Of a stretch of DNA of 49,754 nt, positions 40,157-48,175 are shown one piece after another; position 1 is the stretch's first letter; every line of letters starts with the position of its first letter. Source of the stretch: Rhodospirillaceae bacterium (GTDB taxonomy: Bacteria > Pseudomonadota > Alphaproteobacteria > Rhodospirillales > Rhodospirillaceae). The stretch is from NCBI GenBank assembly GCA_019694335.1, contig JAIBCD010000021.1, positions 1-49,754 of the forward strand, given 5' to 3'. The translations under genes were made by a program, and so were the position numbers. Under the pieces are notes generated by a model that had not been told where the DNA came from, searched no databases, and saw only the letters and a program-made list of their open reading frames with translations.

Positions 40157-41352
40157 GTCGCGTTTTCCGCGCGCGGGGAAGCGCGCCCATCCAGCGGGCG
40201 CTCGAACATGCGGTAGGTTTTGTAGACCCGGCCGCCGATATCCTCGATGGAGTGGCAGGTCTGGGTGTTGGTCTCCAGCACCCAGCTCATCTCGCACACC
40301 GGCATCCGCAGTTTCAGCGAAGCCTCGCGCACGGCGCCGACGGTGAGCAGCGCCAGCTGCGACCCCATCGGCTTGTTCTTGAACTCGGGCAAGACTCCCA
40401 TGAGGATCACGCGCGTGCCCGAGATGTAGGACTTCAGGGTCAACAGGCGCCACAGCAGCTTGAGGGCGTTGACCAGGGACAGCTTGCCCTTAAGGTCGTG
40501 GATCATCTCGTTGCGGTCCGGCAACGCCAGGCACATCGCCACGGGCCGGTCGTCGATGGTCGCGATCGAGACCAGCTCCGGCACCAGGATGAGCTTCACC
40601 TCCTCGGCCAGGTGTTTGGCCTCGGCGTCGGTCATGGGGATCGAACCCCAGTTCTCGGTCCAGCCGGCGCGGAAGATATCGATGATCGCGGCGAAATCCT
40701 CGTCGTAGCGCTTCGGGTCGAGGGCGCGCACCTTCAGCTTCGGATTGCGCTGGAGACTGCGTTTCAACCACTTGAGCTGCTTGTAGGGCAGCGCCGTGTC
40801 CATGGGCGTGAGATAGGCGCGCATATCGACGGCTTTGGCAAATCCGGCCGTCTCGACCAGCTTTTGATAATAGGGCTGCGCGTGGCCCATGGCGAGGCGC
40901 GGCGGGCAGTTGAACCCGTCGATGAGAAGGCCGGACTCGTCGTTGATGTTGAAGCTGAACGGCCCGACACAGCGCCGCATGCCTTTTTCGCGCAACCAGA
41001 CGAATGCCGCGTCGAACAGCGCATCCGCGACGCCTTGGTCGTCGATGCATTCGAAGAAGCCGAAAAAGCCGGTGGCGTCGTTATAGAGCTTGAGATGGTT
41101 GTGATCGATCTGGGCGGAGATGCGGCCCGCGAGCTTGCCGTCCCGCTCCGCCACCCACAGGACCGCCTCGCCGTGCTGGAACCAGGGATTCCGCTTCGGA
41201 TTGAGGCGAGGCGCCTCGCCGTCGGCCAGCGGCCCGCATTCAAATGAAAGGGATGCGACCCAGTAGGGATCGTGCCCCTGGGTGATATGCGGCACGCGCA
41301 GAAAGTCCGCGACCTTCGCGCTCTCGCCGACACGCTTGATCGTGATGGCCAA
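40153..41352 (-). CDS. GNAT-fold acyltransferase, candidate bacterial ceramide synthase (bCerS)
   Basis: The 399-residue protein starts ITIKRVGESAKVADFLRVPH and has the YghO-like blocks LNPKRNPWFQHGEAVLWVA, AQIDHNHLKLYND, GFFGFFECIDD and RRCVGPFSFNINDESGLLID. The second GNAT half contains PVAMCLALPDRNEM and a C-terminal CEMSWVLETNTQ, the last strand where acyl-CoA GNATs bind substrate. In Caulobacter the ceramide synthase encoded near spt is a GNAT-fold protein of this size (Stankeviciute et al.). Here it is 11 bases downstream of a lipid hydroxylase gene and about 6 kb from spt, so N-acylation of the sphingoid base is the best inference. Soluble, cytoplasmic, no signal peptide. Confidence 0.75.
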   Translation of the reverse strand: MAITIKRVGESAKVADFLRVPHITQGHDPYWVASLSFECGPLADGEAPRLNPKRNPWFQHGEAVLWVAERDGKLAGRISAQIDHNHLKLYNDATGFFGFFECIDDQGVADALFDAAFVWLREKGMRRCVGPFSFNINDESGLLIDGFNCPPRLAMGHAQPYYQKLVETAGFAKAVDMRAYLTPMDTALPYKQLKWLKRSLQRNPKLKVRALDPKRYDEDFAAIIDIFRAGWTENWGSIPMTDAEAKHLAEEVKLILVPELVSIATIDDRPVAMCLALPDRNEMIHDLKGKLSLVNALKLLWRLLTLKSYISGTRVILMGVLPEFKNKPMGSQLALLTVGAVREASLKLRMPVCEMSWVLETNTQTCHSIEDIGGRVYKTYRMFERPLDGRASPRAENAT

Positions 41353-41363
41353 GGGCTGGTCTC

Positions 41364-42152
41364 TCAGGTGGCGGCTTCGCGTTTGCGCTGCGCCGGATTG
41401 GTGTTGTAGGGCCAGGTCGGCGTCAGGCGCGCGACGTAAGGGTAGCGCTTGGCCACTTCCTCGTCATAGCCGAGGTTGAACACGGTGGCGGACCGCGGGC
41501 GATCCTTCGGGCCCTGATAGAACGTGCCCAGCACCTTGTCCCACCACAGATTGGTGATGCCGTAGTTGCCGTTCTCGTTGTGGAAGTGGTGCGCCATGTG
41601 GAATTTCTTGATCTCGCGCACCCAGCCCCATTTCGGCACGTAGCCGAGGTGCTGGATACAGTGGAAGTATTCATAGACGCAGGTCTGGATCACGCCGGTG
41701 GCGAGCGCCGCCAGCGCGCCGGTCCAGCCCGCCAGCGCGTAGCCGACCGGCATGGTCGCCAAGGCCACGGTCGGCAGCGTGGTGTAGAGCGCGCCGAACA
41801 GCACCTTGAGATTGTTGGGGTCGCTATGATGGTCGTAATGGATGCGCTTCCATGTGCCGGCGGTGAGCGGCGATTTCCACATCCAGCGGCTGTGCAGGAT
41901 GAACCGGTGCAGCAGGTACCACGCCACCGGATAGAGGAAGAACGCAGCCGCGACGGCGGCGAACACCGGCAGGACGTCCGCGCGGCCCGCCAGCAGGCCT
42001 TGCACGGCAAAGGCGCCCGCGACCAGCGCGACCGCGATATAAGCCGCGATGGCGTAGTACTGGAAATAGGCCTGGGTCAGCTCCCGCAGGTTCATGCGGT
42101 CGAGGTGATAGGCCCGGTCGGACCAGAATCCGAACTTGAAAGACTGCGCCAA
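41364..42152 (-). CDS. Sterol desaturase / fatty acid hydroxylase superfamily protein
   Basis: A 262-residue membrane protein with helices near 28-50, 60-82 and 125-160. The eight-histidine di-iron motifs are complete: HRFILH (82-87), HYDHH (105-109), HCIQH (164-168) and HMAHHFH (185-191), followed by NENGNYGITNLWWDKVLGTF. Enzymes of this superfamily hydroxylate or desaturate lipid chains, including sphingoid bases and ceramides in eukaryotes (Sur2/Scs7). Between lptG and the GNAT gene it is most likely a ceramide or sphingoid hydroxylase. Starts at the ATG at 42152, 47 bases after lptG. Confidence 0.88.
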   Translation of the reverse strand: MAQSFKFGFWSDRAYHLDRMNLRELTQAYFQYYAIAAYIAVALVAGAFAVQGLLAGRADVLPVFAAVAAAFFLYPVAWYLLHRFILHSRWMWKSPLTAGTWKRIHYDHHSDPNNLKVLFGALYTTLPTVALATMPVGYALAGWTGALAALATGVIQTCVYEYFHCIQHLGYVPKWGWVREIKKFHMAHHFHNENGNYGITNLWWDKVLGTFYQGPKDRPRSATVFNLGYDEEVAKRYPYVARLTPTWPYNTNPAQRKREAAT

Positions 42153-42199
42153 GATGGCCCTGCGAAACCGCCGAATACGTGGCGTTTATATAAACCCGC

Positions 42200-43264
42200 T
42201 CAGGTGCGGGCGCCAGTGTGCTCGAGGTTGAACACCAGCCAGACGCCGCCGGTGGCGAATATCGCCAATGGCAGCCAGGCCGCGAAGGACGGCGGCAAGG
42301 ATCCGAACTGGCCCATGGCCAAGAGGATGTTGTCGATGACAATGAACCCAAAGCCGAAAGTGATGCCCCAGACAAGGGTTAGCGCCGGCGACCCCTGGCG
42401 GTGGTGGCTGAAGGCCGCGATCGCGGCGAGCAGCGGCATCAGGGCGAGCACGATCGGGCCCGCTATCTTCTGCTGTAACCATGTTTCATAAAAATACGTC
42501 GGCCGTGAGCCCATGGTGACCTTGCCGACATATTCCTGCAGGGCGTTCAGCGATAGCTGGTTGGGGTGCGCCTGCTCGTGGATGAAATGTTCGGGCTTGA
42601 GATGGGTCTCCCAGGTGGGCGGATCGGCACCGGTGCCGCCGACGCGCTCCACGTCGAACATGGTCCAGTGGTCGTCTTCCCACACGGCCAGGCGCACCGT
42701 CAGGATTTCGGTGATGTCGGCGTGAGTGCCCTGGCGGAACAGGTGGATGTCGTTGAGCACCTGGCCTTCGCGCGCCACATGACCGACGCGGATGATGGTG
42801 TTGCCTTCGATCAGCCAGTTGTTGTCGCCGGTGTCGACCTGGCCATCGGCCTTGAAACCGGCGTTGCGCCATTCCTGCAAGCTGGCGCTGGCGGGCACGA
42901 CGACGAATTCGCCGAACAGGAACAGCATCGCCGACAGGCCGATGCCGATCGCCACCAGGCCGCCGATCAGGCTGAATACCGAGCGGCCGGCCGCGCGCAT
43001 GGCGATGATCTCGCTGTTGCGCGCCATGCCGAGCAGCGCCATCAGCGCGCCGAGCAGCCCCGCGAGCGGCGCCAAGGTCTCGATCAGCGACGGCGCGCGC
43101 AGGGAGACATAGCGCAGGAGCGATGCGATCGGCGGTCCGCCGCCATTGAGAATCTCGTTCGCGGTGGCCAGCAGATCGAGGGTCTGGAGGAACAACACCA
43201 GGCCCGCGAGCAAGGCCACGAAATGCCCCACGAAGGAGCGCATCAGGTAACGCGACATGATCAT
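42200..43264 (-). CDS. lptG: LptG-like permease subunit (YjgP/YjgQ family)
   Basis: The 354-residue protein has three N-terminal helices, starting RYLMRSFVGHFVALLAGLVL and going on to LIETLAPLAGLLGALMALLG. A periplasmic beta-jellyroll of about 170 residues (FGEFVVVPASASLQEWRN near the start) and three C-terminal helices (IAGPIVLALMPLLAAIAAF) follow. This is the complete LptF/LptG fold that, with the LptB ATPase, extracts lipid from the inner membrane. It follows lptF by 10 bases. In most alphaproteobacteria lptD and surA come next; here a lipid hydroxylase and the ceramide-synthase-like gene follow instead. Confidence 0.9.
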   Translation of the reverse strand: MIMSRYLMRSFVGHFVALLAGLVLFLQTLDLLATANEILNGGGPPIASLLRYVSLRAPSLIETLAPLAGLLGALMALLGMARNSEIIAMRAAGRSVFSLIGGLVAIGIGLSAMLFLFGEFVVVPASASLQEWRNAGFKADGQVDTGDNNWLIEGNTIIRVGHVAREGQVLNDIHLFRQGTHADITEILTVRLAVWEDDHWTMFDVERVGGTGADPPTWETHLKPEHFIHEQAHPNQLSLNALQEYVGKVTMGSRPTYFYETWLQQKIAGPIVLALMPLLAAIAAFSHHRQGSPALTLVWGITFGFGFIVIDNILLAMGQFGSLPPSFAAWLPLAIFATGGVWLVFNLEHTGART

Positions 43265-43274
43265 GTGCGGGCCG

Positions 43275-44525
43275 TCATGCGCTCACGGGCGGCTTGCGGC
43301 GGAACACCGAAGCGACGCGGCCCTGGAACGACAACCAGGCGGCCTCGAGCTGCTGCACCGGCGGCGTGCCCGCCTTGAGGTCGGTACGGAAGAACAGATA
43401 GGTGCTGCCGGTGGCGTAGAGCGCGAACAGCGTCCACAGAATCAAGCCGGCGGGGGCGCCGGTGGCGCTGGCGTAGGCGGCGGTGAAATCCAGGCACTTG
43501 TGGTAACTGACGATGATCGAGAGGCCCAGCACCAGGCCAAAGGACCGCGACGAACGGCGCGTCATGATGCCCATGGGCGCCGCCAGCAGCGGCAGGAACA
43601 GCATCGAAATGCCGAACACCAGACGATTGTGGAACGCCGCCGCCACCGCCGACGGCGCCACGATCTGCTCGGGCGGTTCTTCCGGTTCGGGATTCGCATC
43701 CGCCTGGGAGCCGAAGCGGCCAGCAAGAAGATTGTAGCGGTAGCCGCGCAAGAGTTCGGCGATGGTCAGCTCGCGCTCGTCGCCGCCACGTCCGCGAAAG
43801 CGCATCAGCTCGGCGAGATTGAGCGGCCAGTCCATGGCGTCGAACTGCAGGGTCGAGTTGGCGTGGGTCTTGGGATCCCATTCCGAACGGTTGCCGTTGT
43901 AGAGGCGCAAGGAGACGTTGCCGTCGAGCCCGCCCGCGATCACTTCGCCCTGTTTGGCGGTGAGCGTGGTGATGGTGCCGTCCGGCTCCTGCTTATGGGC
44001 GAACACGCCGTAAAGCTCGCGCCCGCCGGAGCGCGATTGATCGACGCGCAGGGTGTAGCCGTTGGGCAGGCTCATGAAGATGCCTTCGCCAATTCCCTGC
44101 TCGATCACGCCGGAGGTCACCTTGAACAGGATCAGGCGGTAGGCGTAGTAGGCATAAGGCTGCACGTAGCCCGAAAGGACGAAGTTGAACGCCATCATGA
44201 TGAAGGCCAGCCCGACCGCCGGACGGATGAAGCGCACGATGCCGACGCCGCTGGACTGGATGGCGTCCAGTTCCGCCTGCGCGGAAAGCTTTCGGAAAGC
44301 GAGCAGCACGCCCAGGAACAGTCCAACCGGCAGGGCCAGCGCGATATAGCCCGGCACCAGATTGAACAGCATCTGGAACACCACCAAGGTCGAGACCCCG
44401 TTGCCGACCGCGAGATCGAGCAGGCGCATCAACCGGTCCATGCTGAGGATCAGCGCCGCGACCAGCAGCGTGATCAGCAGGGTCGGTATGATCTGGCGCA
44501 AGAGGTACCAGTCGATGGCCTTCAT
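43275..44525 (-). CDS. lptF: LptF-like permease subunit (YjgP/YjgQ family)
   Basis: From the ATG at 44525 (MKAIDWYLLRQIIPTLLITL) the protein has about 416 residues. It has an N-terminal helix set with DRLMRLLDLAVGNGVSTLVV and YIALALPVGLFLGVLLAFRK, a coupling-helix ELDAIQSSGVG, a periplasmic jellyroll (residues about 130-290) and C-terminal helices with LVFGISMLFLPLLAAPMGIM. LptF and LptG form the transmembrane dimer of the lipopolysaccharide exporter. It is the first gene of a minus-strand run of six genes ending at 39162 and is divergent from the lipid kinase at 44681. A GTG at 44552 in frame is less likely. Confidence 0.9.
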   Translation of the reverse strand: MKAIDWYLLRQIIPTLLITLLVAALILSMDRLMRLLDLAVGNGVSTLVVFQMLFNLVPGYIALALPVGLFLGVLLAFRKLSAQAELDAIQSSGVGIVRFIRPAVGLAFIMMAFNFVLSGYVQPYAYYAYRLILFKVTSGVIEQGIGEGIFMSLPNGYTLRVDQSRSGGRELYGVFAHKQEPDGTITTLTAKQGEVIAGGLDGNVSLRLYNGNRSEWDPKTHANSTLQFDAMDWPLNLAELMRFRGRGGDERELTIAELLRGYRYNLLAGRFGSQADANPEPEEPPEQIVAPSAVAAAFHNRLVFGISMLFLPLLAAPMGIMTRRSSRSFGLVLGLSIIVSYHKCLDFTAAYASATGAPAGLILWTLFALYATGSTYLFFRTDLKAGTPPVQQLEAAWLSFQGRVASVFRRKPPVSA

Positions 44526-44680
44526 CGTCTCAGCCCTGCCGTGAACGCGCACGGTCGCGATTTTTTATTGTTACAGAACGCAGGAAATCGTTCCGCTGCC
44601 GCCGCGCGCTTATGTCACACTTTGGATGCAACCTGAAGATTTTAGGGGCCCGGCAGGCTTGAGGCTAGGCCACCTTTTTT

Positions 44681-45697
44681 ATGGCCGGGCCGCATGCCCT
44701 TCCGTTCGCCCACGTCCAGAGGATGCTGATTCGCTTCGACTCCATGGTTAAGGCCGTGCCAGAACCCCTCGCCGTCATCACCAACCGCCGCGCGGCGCGG
44801 AACCGCGGCAACGACAACTGGGTCGACCCGCTCATGGCGCACGAGGCCAGGGTCGCCCACTTCCAGTTCGATCGCGCACAAGACGCCGCGGCATGTGTCG
44901 GGCGCTGCGCCGCCCTGGGTGCGCGCACGATCGTGGTGAACGGCGGCGACGGCACCGCTGGCCTGGTGTTCCAGGCCCTGCTCAATGACAACGGCTACGG
45001 CGAACGGCCGTCCATCGCGCTGCTGCCCGGCGGCAAGACCAACATGACCGCCGCCGGCTGGAGCCGGGGCGGCAATGCCCCCGCGTCACTCAGATCCATT
45101 CTCGAACTTCGGCGCGAGCGCGGCTTCGCGCGGCACCTGGTCGAACGGCCGATCCTGCGCCTGTCGCGCCCCAAGGAGCCCACGCTGTACGGCGCGTTCT
45201 TCGGCGCGGCCGAAGTGGCGGACGGCATCAAGCTGTGCCGCAAGCGCCTCTACCCCCTCAATCTGCCCGACACGTTCAGCCATGCGGTGGCAGCGACGCT
45301 TACGTTTGTGCGCAGCGTGGTCAAGCGCGGCAAGCAAGTGAGTGTCGCCGACGAACGCGGCGGCCTGGAGGACGGGCGCTTCTTCCTGATCGGGATCACG
45401 GTGCTGGACGAGTTGCTGTTCGGCCTCAAGCCCGCCACCGCGGCGCGCGAGGATGCACCGGGACTCCGTTATCTTTCCGTCCGCAACGGCGTCAAGCCGA
45501 TGCTCGATGCCGTGCCGGACCTGCTGCACGGCCGGATCGCGCCCGGCCCGGGACGTACCGTGCGGCGCGCCGGTAGCCTCACCTTGCGCTTCGATGGCGC
45601 ATATACCCTGGACGGCGAGCTGTACGAGGCCCACGCCGACCGGCCGGTGACCGTGGACAGCCAGCCGCGCCTGCGTTTCCTGCAAGTGCCGTCATGA
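44681..45697 (+). CDS. Diacylglycerol-kinase-family lipid kinase, candidate ceramide kinase
   Basis: The DAGK catalytic domain is present: PLAVITNRRAARNRG (start near residue 29), the nucleotide loop TIVVNGGDGTAGLVFQAL with GGDGT at 88-92, and the second motif ALLPGGKTNMTAAGW in place of the usual 'PlGTgNd'. A C-terminal beta-sandwich ends YTLDGELYEAHADRPVTVDS. It phosphorylates a lipid hydroxyl using ATP. Next to spt and a Tam41-like gene it resembles the Caulobacter locus whose lipid kinase phosphorylates ceramide (CpgB, by my recollection). Several starts are possible (44681, 44723, 44744), none with a strong ribosome site; the conserved part needs only the last. Confidence 0.82.
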   Translation: MAGPHALPFAHVQRMLIRFDSMVKAVPEPLAVITNRRAARNRGNDNWVDPLMAHEARVAHFQFDRAQDAAACVGRCAALGARTIVVNGGDGTAGLVFQALLNDNGYGERPSIALLPGGKTNMTAAGWSRGGNAPASLRSILELRRERGFARHLVERPILRLSRPKEPTLYGAFFGAAEVADGIKLCRKRLYPLNLPDTFSHAVAATLTFVRSVVKRGKQVSVADERGGLEDGRFFLIGITVLDELLFGLKPATAAREDAPGLRYLSVRNGVKPMLDAVPDLLHGRIAPGPGRTVRRAGSLTLRFDGAYTLDGELYEAHADRPVTVDSQPRLRFLQVPS

Positions 45698-46536
45698 ATC
45701 CTTGGGAATTGTGCGCGGAAGACCTGCGCCGGCATTACCGCGCCGCCGCGGTCATCTTCTATGGCTCGTGCTTGCGCGACCGCACGGCCGACGGCCTGCT
45801 CGATTTCTATGTGCTGGTGGACCGGTATAGCGACGCGATGGGAAACGCCGCGGCGCTGGGCGCGTGGCTGTTGCCGCCCAATGTCTACTCTCATGTGCTG
45901 GGAACCGCGCGCGCCAAGGTCGCGGTCATGCGCGTGGATGAGTTTCTGTCCGACCTCGGCGCGAACCGGTTCACAACCACCCTGTCGGCGCGATTCGCGC
46001 AGCCGTGCGCCATCGTTCATGCCCGCGACAACGCCTTGCGGGCGCGGCTGGAGGCGGGTTTCGTCACCGCCGCGAACACCTGCATCCAGCGGACCCTGCC
46101 GTTGATGCCGCCGCAATTCACCGCCCTGGACCTGTGGCGGCGCGTGTTGAGCGAAAGCTTTGCCGCCGAGCTGCGCCCGGAGCGGCCGGAGCGCATCCGG
46201 TCGCTGGTGGATGGCACTGCCGCGTTTTACGCCGCCGCGACCGAGCGCGTCCTGGGCGCCCCCAGCGACGGCGTATACCGCATCGTCCCGCGGCGCGGCG
46301 CGCGGGCAGGCGCCACGCTGGCCTGGTGCCTGCGGCGCATCCTGGGCAAGACCCTCAATGCCCTGCGCTTGATAAAGGCCGCGTTCACGTTTCAGGGCGG
46401 CATCGACTACGCGGCCTGGAAGATCGGGCGGCATACGGGGATCATGCTTCCCGTCACCGACGATGACCGCAAAAAGCCACTGCGCGCGGGCCTCAGGCTG
46501 TTCGCCCGAAGCCTGCGCCTAAACGCGATACGTTAA
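45694..46536 (+). CDS. Tam41-like nucleotidyltransferase (candidate lipid cytidylyltransferase)
   Basis: A 280-residue protein with AAAVIFYGSCLRDRTADGLL (Tyr23-Gly-Ser) followed by LLDFYVLVDRYSDAMGN and PPNVYSHVLG, then AKVAVMRVDEFLSDLGA and ARFAQPCAIVHARDN. The order GS, hydrophobic-D-hydrophobic strand, 'N.YS', 'K..v....fl.Dl' and 'gR...P..i' parallels the mitochondrial CDP-diacylglycerol synthase Tam41, a pol-beta-type nucleotidyltransferase. The ATG overlaps the lipid kinase stop (ATGA). Together they suggest phosphorylation of a lipid, then CMP activation of it, a step needed for phosphoglycerate-type ceramide headgroups. It ends five bases before the convergent spt stop. Family link by motif only. 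Confidence 0.6.
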   Translation: MNPWELCAEDLRRHYRAAAVIFYGSCLRDRTADGLLDFYVLVDRYSDAMGNAAALGAWLLPPNVYSHVLGTARAKVAVMRVDEFLSDLGANRFTTTLSARFAQPCAIVHARDNALRARLEAGFVTAANTCIQRTLPLMPPQFTALDLWRRVLSESFAAELRPERPERIRSLVDGTAAFYAAATERVLGAPSDGVYRIVPRRGARAGATLAWCLRRILGKTLNALRLIKAAFTFQGGIDYAAWKIGRHTGIMLPVTDDDRKKPLRAGLRLFARSLRLNAIR

Positions 46537-46541
46537 GGGAA

Positions 46542-47774
46542 TCAGCCGGCGGCGATGCGCCGGGAAGCGGGGCGCTCGATCATGCCCAGGCGCAACGCGA
46601 CATCGGCGAAGATGTCGATGATCTGGTCGATCTGCGCTTCGGTATGCGCGGCGCACAGGCTGGCCCGCAGCAGCGAGTAGCCGAACGGCGTCGCCGGCGG
46701 CAGGGCCAGGTTCACATAGACGCCCGCCTCGATCAGGCCGCGCCAAAAGGCGATCGCAGTCTGCGGATCCGGCGCCACCACGGCGATCACCGAACTCACG
46801 TCGCTGCCCAGCTTGAGGCCGAGGCCGGAAAGGCCCTGGTGCAGCTGTTCGGCGTTGCGCATCAGGCGGGCGCGCAAGGCGCCGCCCTGCTTGATGAGCT
46901 TGAGGTTGGCCGTGGCCGACACCACCACCGACGGCGGCAGCGAGGCCGTGAACACATAAGCGCGGCACACCAGGCGCAGCACGTCGAATTGCGGATGATT
47001 GGAGACGCAGAAACCGCCGACCGTGCCAACCGATTTGGAGAAGGTGCCAACAATGAAATCCACATCGTCTTCCACACCGGCCTCTTCCGGCAGGCCGCGG
47101 CCATACCGGCCGAGCACGCCGAGCGAGTGCGCTTCGTCGGAGAGCAGGTAGACGTTGGAGAACTTCTTTTTGACCGCAACGATCTCGGCGATCGGCGCCT
47201 TGTCGCCCAGCATCGAGTAGATGCCCTCGATCACGATCAGCTTGTTGCCGGGCTTGCCTTCGAGGCGCGCCAGGCGCTTCTCGAGGTCGGCCGCGTCGTT
47301 GTGGCGGAAACGGATGATCTGCGCCGCGCTGCCGCGCACGCCGTCGTAGATCGACGCGTGGCAGTCGGCGTCCATGAGGATGTAATCCTCGGGGCCCATC
47401 AGCGTGGAGAGAATGCCGAGATTGGCGAGGAACCCGGTGGAGAACACCATCGCGTGGTCCTTGCCGAAGAACTCGGCCAGGGCGTTTTCCAGATCCTTGT
47501 GGCTGCCGTAGGTGCCGTTGGCGACGCGGCTGCCGGTGGTGCCGGTGCCACAGGCCTCGAGCGCATCATGCGCGGCCTTCAGGGCTTCCGGCGAGAAGGT
47601 CAGGCCGAGGTAGTTATTGGTACCGGCGAGGATGGTGCGGCGGCCTTCGATCATCGCCTCGGTCGGCGAGAGCAGTTCGTCCATCTTCACTTGGAAAGGA
47701 TTGATGCCGCCGTCGCCCAGGAGGGCGTCACGTTGCGCCATCAGGGGCGCGAAGCGGTCGAATAGGTCAGCCAT
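46542..47774 (-). CDS. spt: Serine palmitoyltransferase (alpha-oxoamine synthase family)
   Basis: The 410-residue PLP enzyme has NNYLGLTFSPEALKAAHDAL, GTGTTGSRVANGTYGSHKDL, His139 in MDADCHASIYDG stacking on PLP, DEAHSLGVLGRYGRG with Asp213 and His216, and the Schiff-base Lys247 in VGTFSKSVGTVGGF. It condenses L-serine with an acyl thioester to 3-oxosphinganine, the first step of sphingolipid synthesis. AOS relatives KBL, BioF and ALAS are excluded mainly by context: the dedicated acyl carrier protein gene lies 39 bases upstream in the same direction, with a ceramide-reductase-like epimerase and an acyl-ligase before it, as in Caulobacter. Confidence 0.9.
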   Translation of the reverse strand: MADLFDRFAPLMAQRDALLGDGGINPFQVKMDELLSPTEAMIEGRRTILAGTNNYLGLTFSPEALKAAHDALEACGTGTTGSRVANGTYGSHKDLENALAEFFGKDHAMVFSTGFLANLGILSTLMGPEDYILMDADCHASIYDGVRGSAAQIIRFRHNDAADLEKRLARLEGKPGNKLIVIEGIYSMLGDKAPIAEIVAVKKKFSNVYLLSDEAHSLGVLGRYGRGLPEEAGVEDDVDFIVGTFSKSVGTVGGFCVSNHPQFDVLRLVCRAYVFTASLPPSVVVSATANLKLIKQGGALRARLMRNAEQLHQGLSGLGLKLGSDVSSVIAVVAPDPQTAIAFWRGLIEAGVYVNLALPPATPFGYSLLRASLCAAHTEAQIDQIIDIFADVALRLGMIERPASRRIAAG

Positions 47775-47813
47775 GGGTAGTCTCCGCAGAACAAAATGCA
47801 GACGGGACGCGAC

Positions 47814-48068
47814 TCAAGACTTTCCCTCACCCAAAATCTTGTCGATCGCGCTCGCCAGCTCTCCCACGGTCGCCACATCCGGCAGGATGTTGAGCGGCAC
47901 CGAGATGTCGAACGCGTCTTCAACCGCGGCAACGAACTCCATGACGATCAGCGAGTCGAAATTGAGATCCTCGGTGAATCGCGTCGCCGCGGAAAGCGGG
48001 GCATTGGTTTTGTTGAACGGCCCCAGGATCGGGATCAGCCGTGCGACAATCTCGGCCGGGGCGCTCAT
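47814..48068 (-). CDS. Acyl carrier protein dedicated to sphingolipid synthesis
   Basis: From the ATG at 48068 (MSAPAEIVARLIPILGPFNK) the protein has 84 residues with the phosphopantetheine site Ser39 in DLNFDSLIVMEFVAAVEDAF and a fourth helix VGELASAIDKILGEG. It is a discrete carrier protein, not the housekeeping AcpP (which has DSLDTVE). Placement directly before spt suggests that acyl-ACP, not acyl-CoA, is the substrate of Spt. An upstream in-frame reading to 48128 lacks ACP character and a ribosome site. Confidence 0.9.
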   Translation of the reverse strand: MSAPAEIVARLIPILGPFNKTNAPLSAATRFTEDLNFDSLIVMEFVAAVEDAFDISVPLNILPDVATVGELASAIDKILGEGKS

Positions 48069-48119
48069 AGCGAAAACCAGTCCACACTTTTCACTCCTCG
48101 CGCGGCAAAAAGTGGGTAA

Positions 48120-48150
48120 CCCGCGCAAGTCATTGGAAAACTTGTGCGGG
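48120..48150 (-). terminator. Stem-loop between epimerase and ACP genes
   Basis: CCCGCGCAAGT and ACTTGTGCGGG form an 11-bp arm with one mismatch around a 9-base loop. Read on the minus strand it is followed after about 12 bases by TTTTT. It could be a terminator or attenuator separating the AMP-ligase/epimerase genes from acp-spt, or an intercistronic processing structure. Confidence 0.4.
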
Positions 48151-48175
48151 ATGCGCCCGTTAAGGACAAATCAAC

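Noticed and set aside
43257-44636. 459-codon plus-strand frame
   Set aside because: Antisense to lptF; His/Arg/Gln-rich mirror reading.
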